In this document: positions 14,179-22,108 of the stretch, one piece after another
Layout: each line of letters opens with the position of its first letter
How positions within the stretch are numbered: position 1 is the stretch's first letter
Origin: Streptomyces monomycini
GTDB taxonomy: Bacteria; Actinomycetota; Actinomycetes; Streptomycetales; Streptomycetaceae
Length of the DNA stretch: 64,000 nucleotides
Assembly (NCBI RefSeq): GCF_022271435.1
Contig: NZ_JAFIQY010000007.1
Span: 62,001 to 126,000, forward strand
Direction: 5' to 3'
The notes under the pieces: generated by a model
The model's database searches: none
The model's input: the letters and a program-made list of their open reading frames with translations, nothing else
What the model was told of the DNA's origin: nothing
Made by a program: the position numbers and the translations under genes

Positions 14179-15813
14179 TCACACCTCGGGGGCCGCCGTC
14201 TCCCTCAGCTCTCCGCCGGCCAGCCGCAGCCACCGGTCGATCCCGATCCGGGCGAGGAACCGTTCGTCGTGACTGACCACGACGAACGCGCCCTGGTAGG
14301 ACGCCAGCGCGCTCTCCAGCTGCCCGGCGCTGACCAGGTCGAGGTTGTTCGTCGGCTCGTCCAGGAGCAGCAGTTGCGGGGCCGGTTCGGCGCACAGCAC
14401 ACACGCCAGGGTCGCGCGCAGCCGCTCGCCACCGGACAGCACGTCGACGGGGAGATGCGCCCGGGAGCCCCGGAAGAGGAAACGCGCGAGCAGATTCATC
14501 CGTTCCGCCGCCGTACGGTGCGGCGCGAAGGCGGCGAAGTTCTCGGCCACGGTCCGGGAGAGATCGAGCACGTCGAGGCGCTGCGAGAGGTACGCGATGC
14601 GGCTGTCGGCCCGCTTGACCTGTCCCGCGTCGGGTGCGAGACCGCCTTCCAGCAGGCGCAGCAACGTGGTCTTGCCGGCGCCGTTGGGGCCGGTCAGCGC
14701 GATGCGTTCGGGGCCCCGGATCGTCAGGTCGACCCCGCCGCCGGCGAACAGCGGCCGCTCGCCGTGGCTGACACGCAGGCCCTCGCCGAGGAAGAGATTG
14801 CGCCCCGCGGGCACGTGGGTGTCGGGCAGGTCCAGCGTGATGCGCTGCTCGTCGCGCACGGCACGGCCCGCCTCGTCCAGCCGGGCCTTGGCCTCGCCGA
14901 CCCGGGAGGCGTGCATCTGACCCGCCCGGCCCGCCGACTCCTGGGCCCCGCGCTTCATGTTCCCGGCGAAGATGCGGGGCAGCCCCGCGTTCTTGAGGTT
15001 GCGCGAGGCGTTGCTCGCACGGCGCTCGGCGCGCTCGCGGGCCTGCTGCAACTCCCGCTTCTCGCGCTTGAGTTCCTGCTCGGCGTTGCGGACGTTCTTC
15101 TCGGCGACCTCCTGCTCGGCCTGTACGGCCTCCTCGTACGCGGTGAAGTTGCCGCCGAACAGCCGCAGGGCGCCCGGCTCCAGCTCGGCGATACGGTCCA
15201 TGCGGTCGAGCAGGGCCCGGTCGTGGCTCACCAGGAGCAGGCAGCCGTTCCAGTCCTCCAGGACGTCGTAGAGCTTGTGCCGCGCGTCCAGGTCGAGGTT
15301 GTTCGTCGGCTCGTCGAGCAGCAGCACGTCGGGCCGCTTGAGCAGTTGCGCGGCCAGGCCGAGCGAGACGATCTGACCGCCGCTGAGGGTGCTCAGGCCG
15401 CGGTCCAGGGTCAGTTCGGTGAGGCCGAGCCGGTCGAGCTGGGCGCGGGTGCGTTCCTCGATGTCCCAGTCGTCGCCGATGGTCGCGAAGTGCTTCTCGT
15501 CCACGTCACCGGACTCCACGGCGTCCAGGGCGTGGATCACCTCGGCGACGCCCAGCACTTCGGCCACGGTGAGGCCGGCGGCGAGCGGGAGGCTCTGCGG
15601 GAGGTGGCCGAGGGTGCCGGAGACGGTGATCGACCCGGCGGCGGGACGCAGCTCACCGGCGATCAGTTTGAGCAGGGTGCTCTTGCCGGAGCCGTTGGGC
15701 GCCACCAGACCCGTACGGCCGGCGCCCACGGTGAAGGACAGATCCCGGAAGACAGGGGTGTCGTCGGGCCAGGAAAAGGACAGGTTCGAGCAGACGACGG
15801 AAGCGTCGGACAT
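14179..15813 (-). CDS. ABC-F family ATPase, copy 2
   Basis: A 544-residue two-NBD protein. NBD1: Walker A A-P-N-G-S-G-K-S-T near 40, signature L-S-G-G-Q-I-V-S-L, Walker B V-L-L-L-D-E-P-T-N-N-L-D. NBD2: [31 protein letters not shown]. The linker (about 225-320) is a highly charged coiled coil (E-L-K-R-E-K-R-E-L-Q-Q-A-R-E-R-A-E-R-R). The start MSDASVV has CGAGG upstream; a longer frame to 15879 has no support. It is clearly a different ABC-F subfamily from copy 1, being closer to housekeeping or drug-response Streptomyces ABC-Fs. The upstream leader suggests antibiotic-induced attenuation. Confidence 0.88.
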   Translation of the reverse strand: MSDASVVCSNLSFSWPDDTPVFRDLSFTVGAGRTGLVAPNGSGKSTLLKLIAGELRPAAGSITVSGTLGHLPQSLPLAAGLTVAEVLGVAEVIHALDAVESGDVDEKHFATIGDDWDIEERTRAQLDRLGLTELTLDRGLSTLSGGQIVSLGLAAQLLKRPDVLLLDEPTNNLDLDARHKLYDVLEDWNGCLLLVSHDRALLDRMDRIAELEPGALRLFGGNFTAYEEAVQAEQEVAEKNVRNAEQELKREKRELQQARERAERRASNASRNLKNAGLPRIFAGNMKRGAQESAGRAGQMHASRVGEAKARLDEAGRAVRDEQRITLDLPDTHVPAGRNLFLGEGLRVSHGERPLFAGGGVDLTIRGPERIALTGPNGAGKTTLLRLLEGGLAPDAGQVKRADSRIAYLSQRLDVLDLSRTVAENFAAFAPHRTAAERMNLLARFLFRGSRAHLPVDVLSGGERLRATLACVLCAEPAPQLLLLDEPTNNLDLVSAGQLESALASYQGAFVVVSHDERFLARIGIDRWLRLAGGELRETAAPEV

Positions 15814-15898
15814 GGGGTACCTCGGAAAACACGACGGGCCCGGCAGACACCGGTGCCCGGAGAGCGGGCAGGAGGGCACGACAAGGCAGCCACCACGG

Positions 15899-15916
15899 CG
15901 GTGCGTCCGCGCACCG
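15899..15916 (-). promoter_or_regulatory. Candidate attenuator hairpin upstream of ABC-F copy 2
   Basis: CGGTGCG-TCCG-CGCACCG is a perfect 7-bp stem with a 4-base loop. It lies 25 bp downstream of the candidate leader peptide stop and 86 bp before the ABC-F start. A ribosome stalled on the leader could decide whether this hairpin forms. The mechanism is inferred. Confidence 0.35.
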
Positions 15917-15940
15917 GCCGGCGGCCGTCAGGTCCGGGTA

Positions 15941-15970
15941 TCACCCGGAGATGTCGTCGTCACCCGCCAC
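15941..15970 (-). CDS. Candidate 9-codon leader peptide for the ABC-F operon
   Basis: GTG at 15970 opens a nine-codon frame, (V/M)-A-G-D-D-D-I-S-G-stop. GAGGAG lies 8 bp before it. Leader peptides of this sort occur upstream of ABC-F and erm resistance genes, where drug-stalled ribosomes relieve transcription attenuation. Support is only the ribosome site, the spacing and the hairpin that follows. Confidence 0.4.
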   Translation of the reverse strand: MAGDDDISG

Positions 15971-16123
15971 AGCTGCGTCTCCTCGATCCGAGATCAGGTC
16001 ATCGCCAGGTTAACACCCGTACGTGGCAGGCGTGCACGACTGGCCCGGCGGGGCGCCCGAGCCGGCCGTACGCCGTCGAGGCGGAGCCGGCCCTGCCGTG
16101 CACGGTCGCCGCCCCCAAAAAAC

Positions 16124-16157
16124 TGGACTTGTGGGTCCATTTTCGCCGTCCTACGCT
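16124..16157 (+). promoter_or_regulatory. Promoter of the quinone oxidoreductase gene with TetR-type operator
   Basis: TTGTGG (16129-16134) and TACGCT (16152-16157) are spaced by 17 bp. TGGAC-N6-GTCCA (16124-16139) covers the -35. The TetR gene next to the oxidoreductase is the natural candidate to bind it. The stretch 15971-16251 holds this promoter and nothing else recognisable. Confidence 0.6.
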
Positions 16158-16251
16158 GCGCCGCAGCTGATGGTCGGCGGTGCGCTCCTCCTCCCCGTCC
16201 GTAAGCGAATCGCCTTCCTCACTCGCACGACGCGCAAGAAAGGACATCCCC

Positions 16252-17214
16252 ATGCACGCGATACGCATGGACCGGCACGGCGGACCCGAGGTCATGGACT
16301 GGACCGCGTTACCGGACCCGACCCCCGGGGACGGTGAGGTGCTCGTACGGCTCGCCGTCGCCGGAGTGAACTACATGGACATCGGAGCCCGGACGGCCGG
16401 CGGCCCCGGCTGGGCCGCTCCCGCGATCCTCGGAGTCGAGGGCGCGGGCCGGGTGACCGCCCTCGGGGACGGCGTCGAGGGCTTCGCGCCAGGTGACCGC
16501 GTCGCCTGGTTCTACCACCCCGGCAGCTATGCCGAACTGCTCGCCATCCCGCAGGAATCGCTGGTCAAGGTGCCCGACGAGGTGTCCGACGAGACCGCGG
16601 CCGCGGTCATGATGCAGGGCCTGACGGCCAACCACTTCACCACCGAGACCTACCGCGTCGGGCCGGGAGACACCGCTGTCGTGCACGCCGCGGCCGGCGG
16701 TGTCGGACTGCTGCTGACACAAATGATCAAAGCGCGCGGCGGCCGGGTGATCGGGCTGGTGTCCCGGGAGGAGAAGGCGGCCGCGGCGCGGGAGGCGGGC
16801 GCGGACCATGTCCTGGTCTCCCGCGGAGAAGGGTTCGAAGGCCAGGTCAGGGAGCTGACCGAAGGCGAAGGCGCGCATGTGGTGTACGACGGGGGCGGCA
16901 CCGCGACGTTCCGTTCCTCGCAACGGGCGCTGCGCCCGCACGGAGTTCACGCCTACTACGGGCCGTTCATGGGCGTCCCGTCCATCGCCCCGACCGACCT
17001 CCCCGACAGCATCCTTCTGACGTACCCCGTCGTGCACCACCACGTGCCCACGCGTGCGGCCCTGGTCCAGCGCACCGGAGAGGTCTTCGGCCTGGTACGG
17101 GACGGGCGGCTGACACCGCGCGTCGGAGGGCGTTACGCCTTGTCGGACGCCGCGCGGGCCCACGCCGACCTCGAATCCCGCCGGACCACGGGCAAGCTCC
17201 TGCTCGTACCCTGA
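16252..17214 (+). CDS. Zinc-free quinone oxidoreductase (MDR superfamily)
   Basis: A 320-residue medium-chain reductase. It begins MHAIRMDRHGGPEVMDW, the quinone-reductase opening. G-V-N-Y-M-D-I follows, and G-V-E-G-A-G-R-V lies where the catalytic domain normally sits, without zinc ligands. The NADPH-binding motif is H-A-A-A-G-G-V-G near 145. The family reduces quinones or enals with NADPH. AAAGGA lies 8 bp before the ATG; the frame upstream to 16180 overlaps the promoter and is not coding. The TetR gene follows after 38 bp, which together with the palindromic operator suggests a substrate-inducible detoxification unit. Confidence 0.9.
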   Translation: MHAIRMDRHGGPEVMDWTALPDPTPGDGEVLVRLAVAGVNYMDIGARTAGGPGWAAPAILGVEGAGRVTALGDGVEGFAPGDRVAWFYHPGSYAELLAIPQESLVKVPDEVSDETAAAVMMQGLTANHFTTETYRVGPGDTAVVHAAAGGVGLLLTQMIKARGGRVIGLVSREEKAAAAREAGADHVLVSRGEGFEGQVRELTEGEGAHVVYDGGGTATFRSSQRALRPHGVHAYYGPFMGVPSIAPTDLPDSILLTYPVVHHHVPTRAALVQRTGEVFGLVRDGRLTPRVGGRYALSDAARAHADLESRRTTGKLLLVP

Positions 17215-17252
17215 CCGTCTGGCCCACCGTCCGCCGTCCGGGAGGATCATTC

Positions 17253-17852
17253 ATGCCGCTGACCCGCAAGGGCGCCGCCACCCGGCAGCGCATCGTCGAG
17301 GGCGCGGCTTCCGAGATGCGCCGGCTGGGCGTCTTCTCCCTGACGCTGGACGACGTCCTGCGGCGCACCGGGACCAGCAAGAGCCAGCTGTTCCACTACT
17401 TCCCCGGCGGGAAGGACGAGCTGTTGCTGGCTGTGGCCCGCTACGAGGCGTCCGGCGTGCTCGGCGACCAGCAGCCGGAACTGTCCGCGCTCAATTCCTG
17501 GAGCGCCTGGCGGAGTTGGCGTGACAAGGTCGTCGAGCGCTACCGCGACCAGGGTCCCAACTGTCCGCTCAACGCGGTCATGGGGCAGCTCGGCCCGACG
17601 TCGGAAGGGGCCCGGGCCGTGGTGCGGGAACTTTACGCCCAGTGGCAGGGCGAACTGGCCGCGGGCATCCGCAGTATGCAGAGCCAGGGCGAGATCGAGC
17701 CCGCCCTGGACGCCGAGCGCGGCGCACGGGCCCTGCTGGCCGGCGTCCAGGGGGGTGTGCTGATCCACCTCACGACCGGGAGCCTGGAGCATCTGGAAGC
17801 GGCCCTGGATCAGGGGATCGAGTTCCTGCGCCGGCCACGGGCGCAGGCGTAG
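17253..17852 (+). CDS. TetR-family transcriptional regulator
   Basis: A 199-residue protein. The N-terminal helix-turn-helix is R-Q-R-I-V-E-G-A-A-S-E then F-S-L-T-L-D-D-V-L-R-R-T-G-T-S-K-S-Q-L-F-H-Y-F-P-G-G-K-D-E-L. The C-terminal domain contains N-C-P-L-N-A-V-M-G-Q-L, a segment seen in TetR_C domains of the YxaF/AcrR-like type. GGAGG lies 7 bp before the ATG. Cotranscribed with the quinone oxidoreductase, it most likely represses that operon through the site at 16124-16139. Confidence 0.9.
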   Translation: MPLTRKGAATRQRIVEGAASEMRRLGVFSLTLDDVLRRTGTSKSQLFHYFPGGKDELLLAVARYEASGVLGDQQPELSALNSWSAWRSWRDKVVERYRDQGPNCPLNAVMGQLGPTSEGARAVVRELYAQWQGELAAGIRSMQSQGEIEPALDAERGARALLAGVQGGVLIHLTTGSLEHLEAALDQGIEFLRRPRAQA

Positions 17853-17901
17853 GGCCGCACGCGGGCCGCGTCGCGACCAGCGGTCCTCCTGGCGACGTCC
17901 C

Positions 17902-18273
17902 TCAGGCCGTGCTGGGGTGACGGTGGCCGTCGGGGAGCGAGGTGGTGCGGTCCTGCTCGTCCTGGACGAGCAGCGAGAGCAGGGACGCCACGGTCAGGCC
18001 GGCTTCGGCCGGGTGGCGCAGCACCTTGCTGGGGTCGATCCGGTAGGTGTTGCTGCGGCCCTCGCGGGTGTGCGAGAGATAACCGTCGCGCTCCAGGTCA
18101 GAGATGATCTTCTGGACGGCGCGCTCGGTCAACCGGCAGTGTGCCGCGATGTCACGGATACGGGCGTTGTGATCGTCGGCGATAGCGGCCAGTACCCGGG
18201 CGTGATTGGTCACAAATGTCCAGCCGCTGTGCGGTTCGGGTACTCCGTTGTTCGACTCGGTCAGTCCATCCAT
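17902..18273 (-). CDS. Winged-helix (MarR/ArsR-like) regulator
   Basis: A 123-residue protein with one winged helix-turn-helix: V-L-A-A-I-A-D-D-H-N-A-R-I-R-D-I-A-A-H, then L-T-E-R-A-V-Q-K-I-I-S-D-L as recognition helix, then Y-L-S-H-T-R-E-G-R-S-N-T-Y-R-I as wing. No long dimerisation helices flank it, so it is shorter than classic MarR proteins. It resembles the small helix-turn-helix proteins that often sit near stress-sigma regulators in Streptomyces. It is divergent from the STAS-ANTAR gene, with a palindrome between them. Confidence 0.82.
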   Translation of the reverse strand: MDGLTESNNGVPEPHSGWTFVTNHARVLAAIADDHNARIRDIAAHCRLTERAVQKIISDLERDGYLSHTREGRSNTYRIDPSKVLRHPAEAGLTVASLLSLLVQDEQDRTTSLPDGHRHPSTA

Positions 18274-18309
18274 GCTCCAACTCTACCGACCGAACATTCA
18301 CGCGTCTCG

Positions 18310-18333
18310 ATACACGCAATGATTTTCGTGTAT
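18310..18333. promoter_or_regulatory. AT-rich inverted repeat between divergent regulator genes
   Basis: ATACACG and CGTGTAT are separated by 10 bp. The repeat is unusually AT-rich for this DNA and lies 37 bp upstream of the winged-helix gene. It is a likely operator for one or both divergent promoters. Confidence 0.45.
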
Positions 18334-18406
18334 TAGTTGACGGGTGTCTGTCGATGGGCGAGCCTGAGATGGACGGCGGCCGAGCCGACGACGGGAGAGG
18401 AAGACC

Positions 18407-19237
18407 ATGCCGGAAGCTGCGCACTGGGCGTGCCTCCCCGAAGATCCTGCTGAAGGCAACGGGGACGGCGGCCCGTCGGCCGTGCACACGCCGAGCCTGT
18501 CGCGGATCGAGGCTTCGCGAAGTGGCGACCGCACACTGGTGTCGGTGCACGGAGAGCTGGATCTGGCCTCGTGCCAGAAGCTCGAAGGCGGTCTGTACGA
18601 CGCCTTGAGCCATGCGTCCGGAGGCATCGACCTCCACCTCGGCGCGGTGCCGTTCTGCGACTGCTCCGGCCTCAACATGCTGCTGCGGCTGCGCCTGCGG
18701 GCCGTCGCGCAGGGCAAGACCGTCGTCATCGTCTCCGCCGCCCGTGCGGTCGAGCGGCTGCTGGAGCTGGCGGAAGCCCGCGAACTGTTCATCCCCCCGG
18801 AGCCGCACCTCGCCCCGGGCCCGAACCGTGCCCCGGACGGTGGACACCTGATGTTCTCCACGATCGACGACTCGGCCTGGCCCGAGGACGCTTCCCGGGA
18901 TCTGCCCAGGGAGAACGCACAACTGCGCCGCGCCATGGAGACCCGCCCGGCCATCGACCTGGCCCGGGGCATCCTGATGGCCACCTTCACCCTGAGTCCG
19001 GAAGCTGCCTGGTCCGTTCTGGTCAGCGCTTCCCAGAACACCAACATCAAACTGCACCGTCTCGCTCAGGACCTGGTCAACAGCGTTCAGGGGTCCGCAC
19101 TGCCGGAAGCGGTGCAGGGCCATCTGGGGGCCGCGGTCGCCAAGGCGAAGGCGGCTCCGACGGTCCCGGCGCAACAGGGCGCGGCCACCGTGCGCGACAC
19201 CGTGCCCGAACCGTGGTGCGCGGCGCCCGGCGAGTGA
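18407..19237 (+). CDS. STAS anti-anti-sigma domain fused to an ANTAR RNA-binding domain
   Basis: A 276-residue protein. The STAS domain spans about 30-125: V-S-V-H-G-E-L-D-L-A-S, then L-H-L-G-A-V-P-F-C-D-C-S-G-L-N-M-L-L, where the Ser of D-C-S-G-L is the site phosphorylated by anti-sigma kinases. The ANTAR-like domain lies near 175-240: L-R-R-A-M-E-T-R-P-A-I-D-L-A-R-G-I-L-M and then W-S-V-L-V-S-A-S-Q-N-T-N. ANTAR domains bind paired RNA hairpins and prevent termination. GAGAGGAAG precedes the ATG. The kinase/phosphatase protein encoded next is a natural partner, so this may link partner-switching to RNA antitermination. Confidence 0.85.
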   Translation: MPEAAHWACLPEDPAEGNGDGGPSAVHTPSLSRIEASRSGDRTLVSVHGELDLASCQKLEGGLYDALSHASGGIDLHLGAVPFCDCSGLNMLLRLRLRAVAQGKTVVIVSAARAVERLLELAEARELFIPPEPHLAPGPNRAPDGGHLMFSTIDDSAWPEDASRDLPRENAQLRRAMETRPAIDLARGILMATFTLSPEAAWSVLVSASQNTNIKLHRLAQDLVNSVQGSALPEAVQGHLGAAVAKAKAAPTVPAQQGAATVRDTVPEPWCAAPGE

Positions 19238-19280
19238 GCACGGAGCGACTCCGCGGTGATCGGAAATCGCTGCCGCAACA

Positions 19281-19320
19281 CCCCCGGCAAACCGGGCCGC
19301 CCCCCGGCAAACCGGGCCGC
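19281..19320. repeat. Exact 20-bp tandem duplication
   Basis: CCCCCGGCAAACCGGGCCGC occurs twice in direct succession in the spacer between the STAS-ANTAR gene and the phosphatase gene. Each copy contains CCCGG...CCGGG complementarity. The duplication may be recent slippage. Confidence 0.8.
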
Positions 19321-19453
19321 CCCCCCGGCCCGGCTCCGCGACCCCGGCGGGCGACCCGGCCCCCTCACCCAGTTGATGGATTCCGGCGCGCACGTTGACG
19401 AGATACCTCGGGAGCGCAGCGCCTCGGGGAGTCGCGTACCGCACACTGACGGC

Positions 19454-22093
19454 ATGGACCACATCAGTCAGCCGAAGGCGGTGTCCTCGCAGCGGTTCCC
19501 GCCGCGGCCGGAGAGTGCGGGGCAGGCCCGGCGCTTCGTGCGGACTGCCTTGGCCGACCGCGCGCCGGACGCGGTGGAGACCGCCGAGCTGCTGGTCAGC
19601 GAGCTGATGACCAATGTGGTGCGGCACGCGCGCACGGAGGCCGAGGTGTCGGCCCGGGTGCTCGACCACCTGGTACGCGTCGGAGTCAGCGACGGCCGCC
19701 CGTGCCGCAGGCCGGTACCCGCGGGGGAGTCCGCCCCGTACGCCGGAGCGGGACAGGGACTGGCGGTCGTCGGGCACCTGGCCTCCCGGTACGGCGTCGA
19801 TGTCGAAGACGCGCGCAAGACGGTGTGGTTCGAGCTGTGGCTCGACGGACGGCCGCCGCCGCCCTCCGACTGGCGGAGCGCCGCGCCGCCCTGCGGCCCG
19901 ACCCGTACCGTGACGCTCGTCGACCTGCCCGGCACGCTGTACCTGGCGTCCCAGCACCACCGGCACGCACTGCTGCGGGAGCTGACGCTGGCCGCGTTCG
20001 CGGGTGCGGACACCGGAGTGGACCCGGAAGACCTCGCCGCCGCGCACGACGCGAACCACGCGATCAGCGCGGGCATGGCGGCAGCGCTGGACGGACAGCC
20101 GTCGGTGACCCACGTCCACTCCCTGAGCGTCACCCTGCCGGCGGGCGTCGCACGGGCGGTACGGATCCTGGGCCGGGTCCTCGACGCGGCCGAGGAGGCG
20201 GCCCGGGACGAGCGCCTGCTCACCTGGCCGTCGCTCCCCCAGAACCGCGCCTTCCGCCGCTGGCTGCTCGACCAGGTCACCGGCCAGCTCACCGGCGGGC
20301 CGCCCACCGCGTGGACCATGGTGCCCCGCGAGCCGAGCGCCAGCCCCTCGGAACTGGTGTCCTGGGACGCCAGCCAGGTATGGGCGAGCAGGGTGCCCAC
20401 CATCGCGGCCGACGACACGAACCGGATCATCGTGGTGAACGGGCCGGCCGCCGACATGCTCGGCTGGCAGGAGGACGAGCTGGTCGGCCAACGGCTCACC
20501 GTACTGATCCCGGAGCACCTCAGGGACCGGCACGTGACGGCCTTCACCCGCCTGCTGCTCACCGGTCAGCCCCGCATCCTGGGCCGCTCGGTACCGCTCC
20601 CGGCGCTGCACCGGGACGGCAGGCTGGTCCCCGTCCGGCTGTTCATCCAGACCCAGGTGACGGCTGACGGCCGTACCGTCTACGTCGCCCAGCTCGCCCC
20701 CAGGACCGCCCCGCCCGTCCCCGCGCCACTGGCCGCCGGAGAGAGCGAGGCCGTCTCCCCGCAGCTGCCCGGCGGGCCGGAGCTGCCGGACGATCCGGAG
20801 CGCGTCACGGGCGCGGACGGTGACGAGCCCGACGGGCCGGCCCGGGAACGCCGGCTGCTGGCCGACATCGGGGAGTCGCTGAGCAGCACCCCGAACCTGG
20901 ACGAAGGGCTCCAGCGGGTCTGCAAGATCCTGACGCAGCGGCTGGCCGACTGGTGCGTGGTGGACCTGCTCGACGAAGGCGAACTGCTGGAGCGGTTCTG
21001 CGTCGCGCACCACAGCTCCACGGAGCTGCCCGCCGAGGCGTACGCGGGCCGCCTCCCACCGGTGACCGGCGCGGCACGGGGGCCGCTGGCCCGGGTGCTG
21101 CGCGGCGCCGGACCGCTGCTGCTCACCGAGGGCCCGGAGCCCAGCCAGGTCAAGAGCCCGCTCGACGCCCACGACCGCGAACTGTTCGAACGGGTGGGGG
21201 CCAACAGCGCGGTCATCGCCCCGCTCCGGACCCGCGGGGCCGTCTTCGGCGCCCTCACGCTGATCCGCACCGACGGCGAACGGCCGTTCACCGAGGAGTC
21301 GCTGCCCCTGATCGGCGACCTCGTCCGCAGCCTCTCCCTGGGCGTGGAGCACGCCCGCCTCTACCAGGAGACCCGGCACATCGCCGAGCGCCTCCAGCGC
21401 TCCCTGCTGCCCGTACTGCCCGAGATCGCCCACCTGGACATGGCCGCCCGCTACGCGCCCTCCTCCACGACCGCGCAGATCGGCGGCGACTGGTACGACA
21501 GCTTCGTCGTCCCCGGCGACCGGACCGCCGTGGTCATCGGTGACGTCACCGGACACGACCTGGAGGCCGCCGTCGCCATGAGCCAGCTGCGCAGCATGCT
21601 GCGCGGGATCGCCATCGACCGCCAGGAACCGCCCGAGGAAGTGCTGCGCCGCCTGGACGTCGCGAACCACAGCCTGTCCGAGGAGGCCACCGCCACCTGC
21701 ATCTACGGCCTGGTCACCGGCCCCGCGAGCGGGCCCTGGAAGCTCAACCACTCCTCCGCCGGGCACCTGCCGCCGCTGCTGACGACCAGAGAGGGGGACA
21801 CGCGCTACCTCGACGCGGGCTCGGGCCTGCTGCTGGGCATGGAACCCGACATGCCCCGCCCGGGCGCCATCGACCCGATCCCGGCGCACGCGACCGTCCT
21901 GCTCTACACCGACGGCCTCATCGAACGCCGCGACGAGTCCCTCGACCACGCCATGGACCGGCTCCGCCGGCACGCCGCCGCCCTGGCGGACGAACCCCTC
22001 GACGTCTTCTGCGACGAACTGCTCATCGCGCTGAGCGCCGACAGCGCCGACGACATCGCCCTGCTGGCCTTCCGTCCCGTACCGCGCGACTGA
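19454..22093 (+). CDS. Multidomain sensor: HATPase kinase - PAS - GAF - SpoIIE/PP2C phosphatase
   Basis: An 879-residue cytoplasmic signalling protein. The RsbW-like ATPase domain is at about 15-140 (A-E-L-L-V-S-E-L-M-T-N-V-V-R-H-A-R, then G-A-G-Q-G-L-A-V-V-G). A less clear region follows (150-300). PAS is at about 310-420 (N-R-I-I-V-V-N-G-P-A-A-D-M-L-G-W). GAF is at about 465-640. The PP2C/SpoIIE phosphatase occupies 655-875 (Q-I-G-G-D-W-Y-D-S-F, G-D-V-T-G-H-D-L-E-A-A, L-L-Y-T-D-G-L-I-E). Such proteins dephosphorylate or phosphorylate anti-anti-sigma factors in response to PAS/GAF signals. Carrying both kinase and phosphatase, it may switch the STAS-ANTAR protein encoded just upstream. The MDHISQ start begins the conserved part. 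Confidence 0.9.
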   Translation: MDHISQPKAVSSQRFPPRPESAGQARRFVRTALADRAPDAVETAELLVSELMTNVVRHARTEAEVSARVLDHLVRVGVSDGRPCRRPVPAGESAPYAGAGQGLAVVGHLASRYGVDVEDARKTVWFELWLDGRPPPPSDWRSAAPPCGPTRTVTLVDLPGTLYLASQHHRHALLRELTLAAFAGADTGVDPEDLAAAHDANHAISAGMAAALDGQPSVTHVHSLSVTLPAGVARAVRILGRVLDAAEEAARDERLLTWPSLPQNRAFRRWLLDQVTGQLTGGPPTAWTMVPREPSASPSELVSWDASQVWASRVPTIAADDTNRIIVVNGPAADMLGWQEDELVGQRLTVLIPEHLRDRHVTAFTRLLLTGQPRILGRSVPLPALHRDGRLVPVRLFIQTQVTADGRTVYVAQLAPRTAPPVPAPLAAGESEAVSPQLPGGPELPDDPERVTGADGDEPDGPARERRLLADIGESLSSTPNLDEGLQRVCKILTQRLADWCVVDLLDEGELLERFCVAHHSSTELPAEAYAGRLPPVTGAARGPLARVLRGAGPLLLTEGPEPSQVKSPLDAHDRELFERVGANSAVIAPLRTRGAVFGALTLIRTDGERPFTEESLPLIGDLVRSLSLGVEHARLYQETRHIAERLQRSLLPVLPEIAHLDMAARYAPSSTTAQIGGDWYDSFVVPGDRTAVVIGDVTGHDLEAAVAMSQLRSMLRGIAIDRQEPPEEVLRRLDVANHSLSEEATATCIYGLVTGPASGPWKLNHSSAGHLPPLLTTREGDTRYLDAGSGLLLGMEPDMPRPGAIDPIPAHATVLLYTDGLIERRDESLDHAMDRLRRHAAALADEPLDVFCDELLIALSADSADDIALLAFRPVPRD

Positions 22094-22108
22094 AGGACGG
22101 CGCCCGCC

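Noticed and set aside
17853..17901. Search for a terminator between the convergent TetR and winged-helix genes
   Set aside because: Only short GC-rich imperfect repeats were seen, none convincing.
18152..21973. A 1,273-codon open frame on the minus strand opposite the signalling genes
   Set aside because: It is the GC-skew shadow of the STAS-ANTAR and SpoIIE genes. The translation is Arg/Gly/Gln-rich with no domain, while the plus strand gives clear conserved domains.
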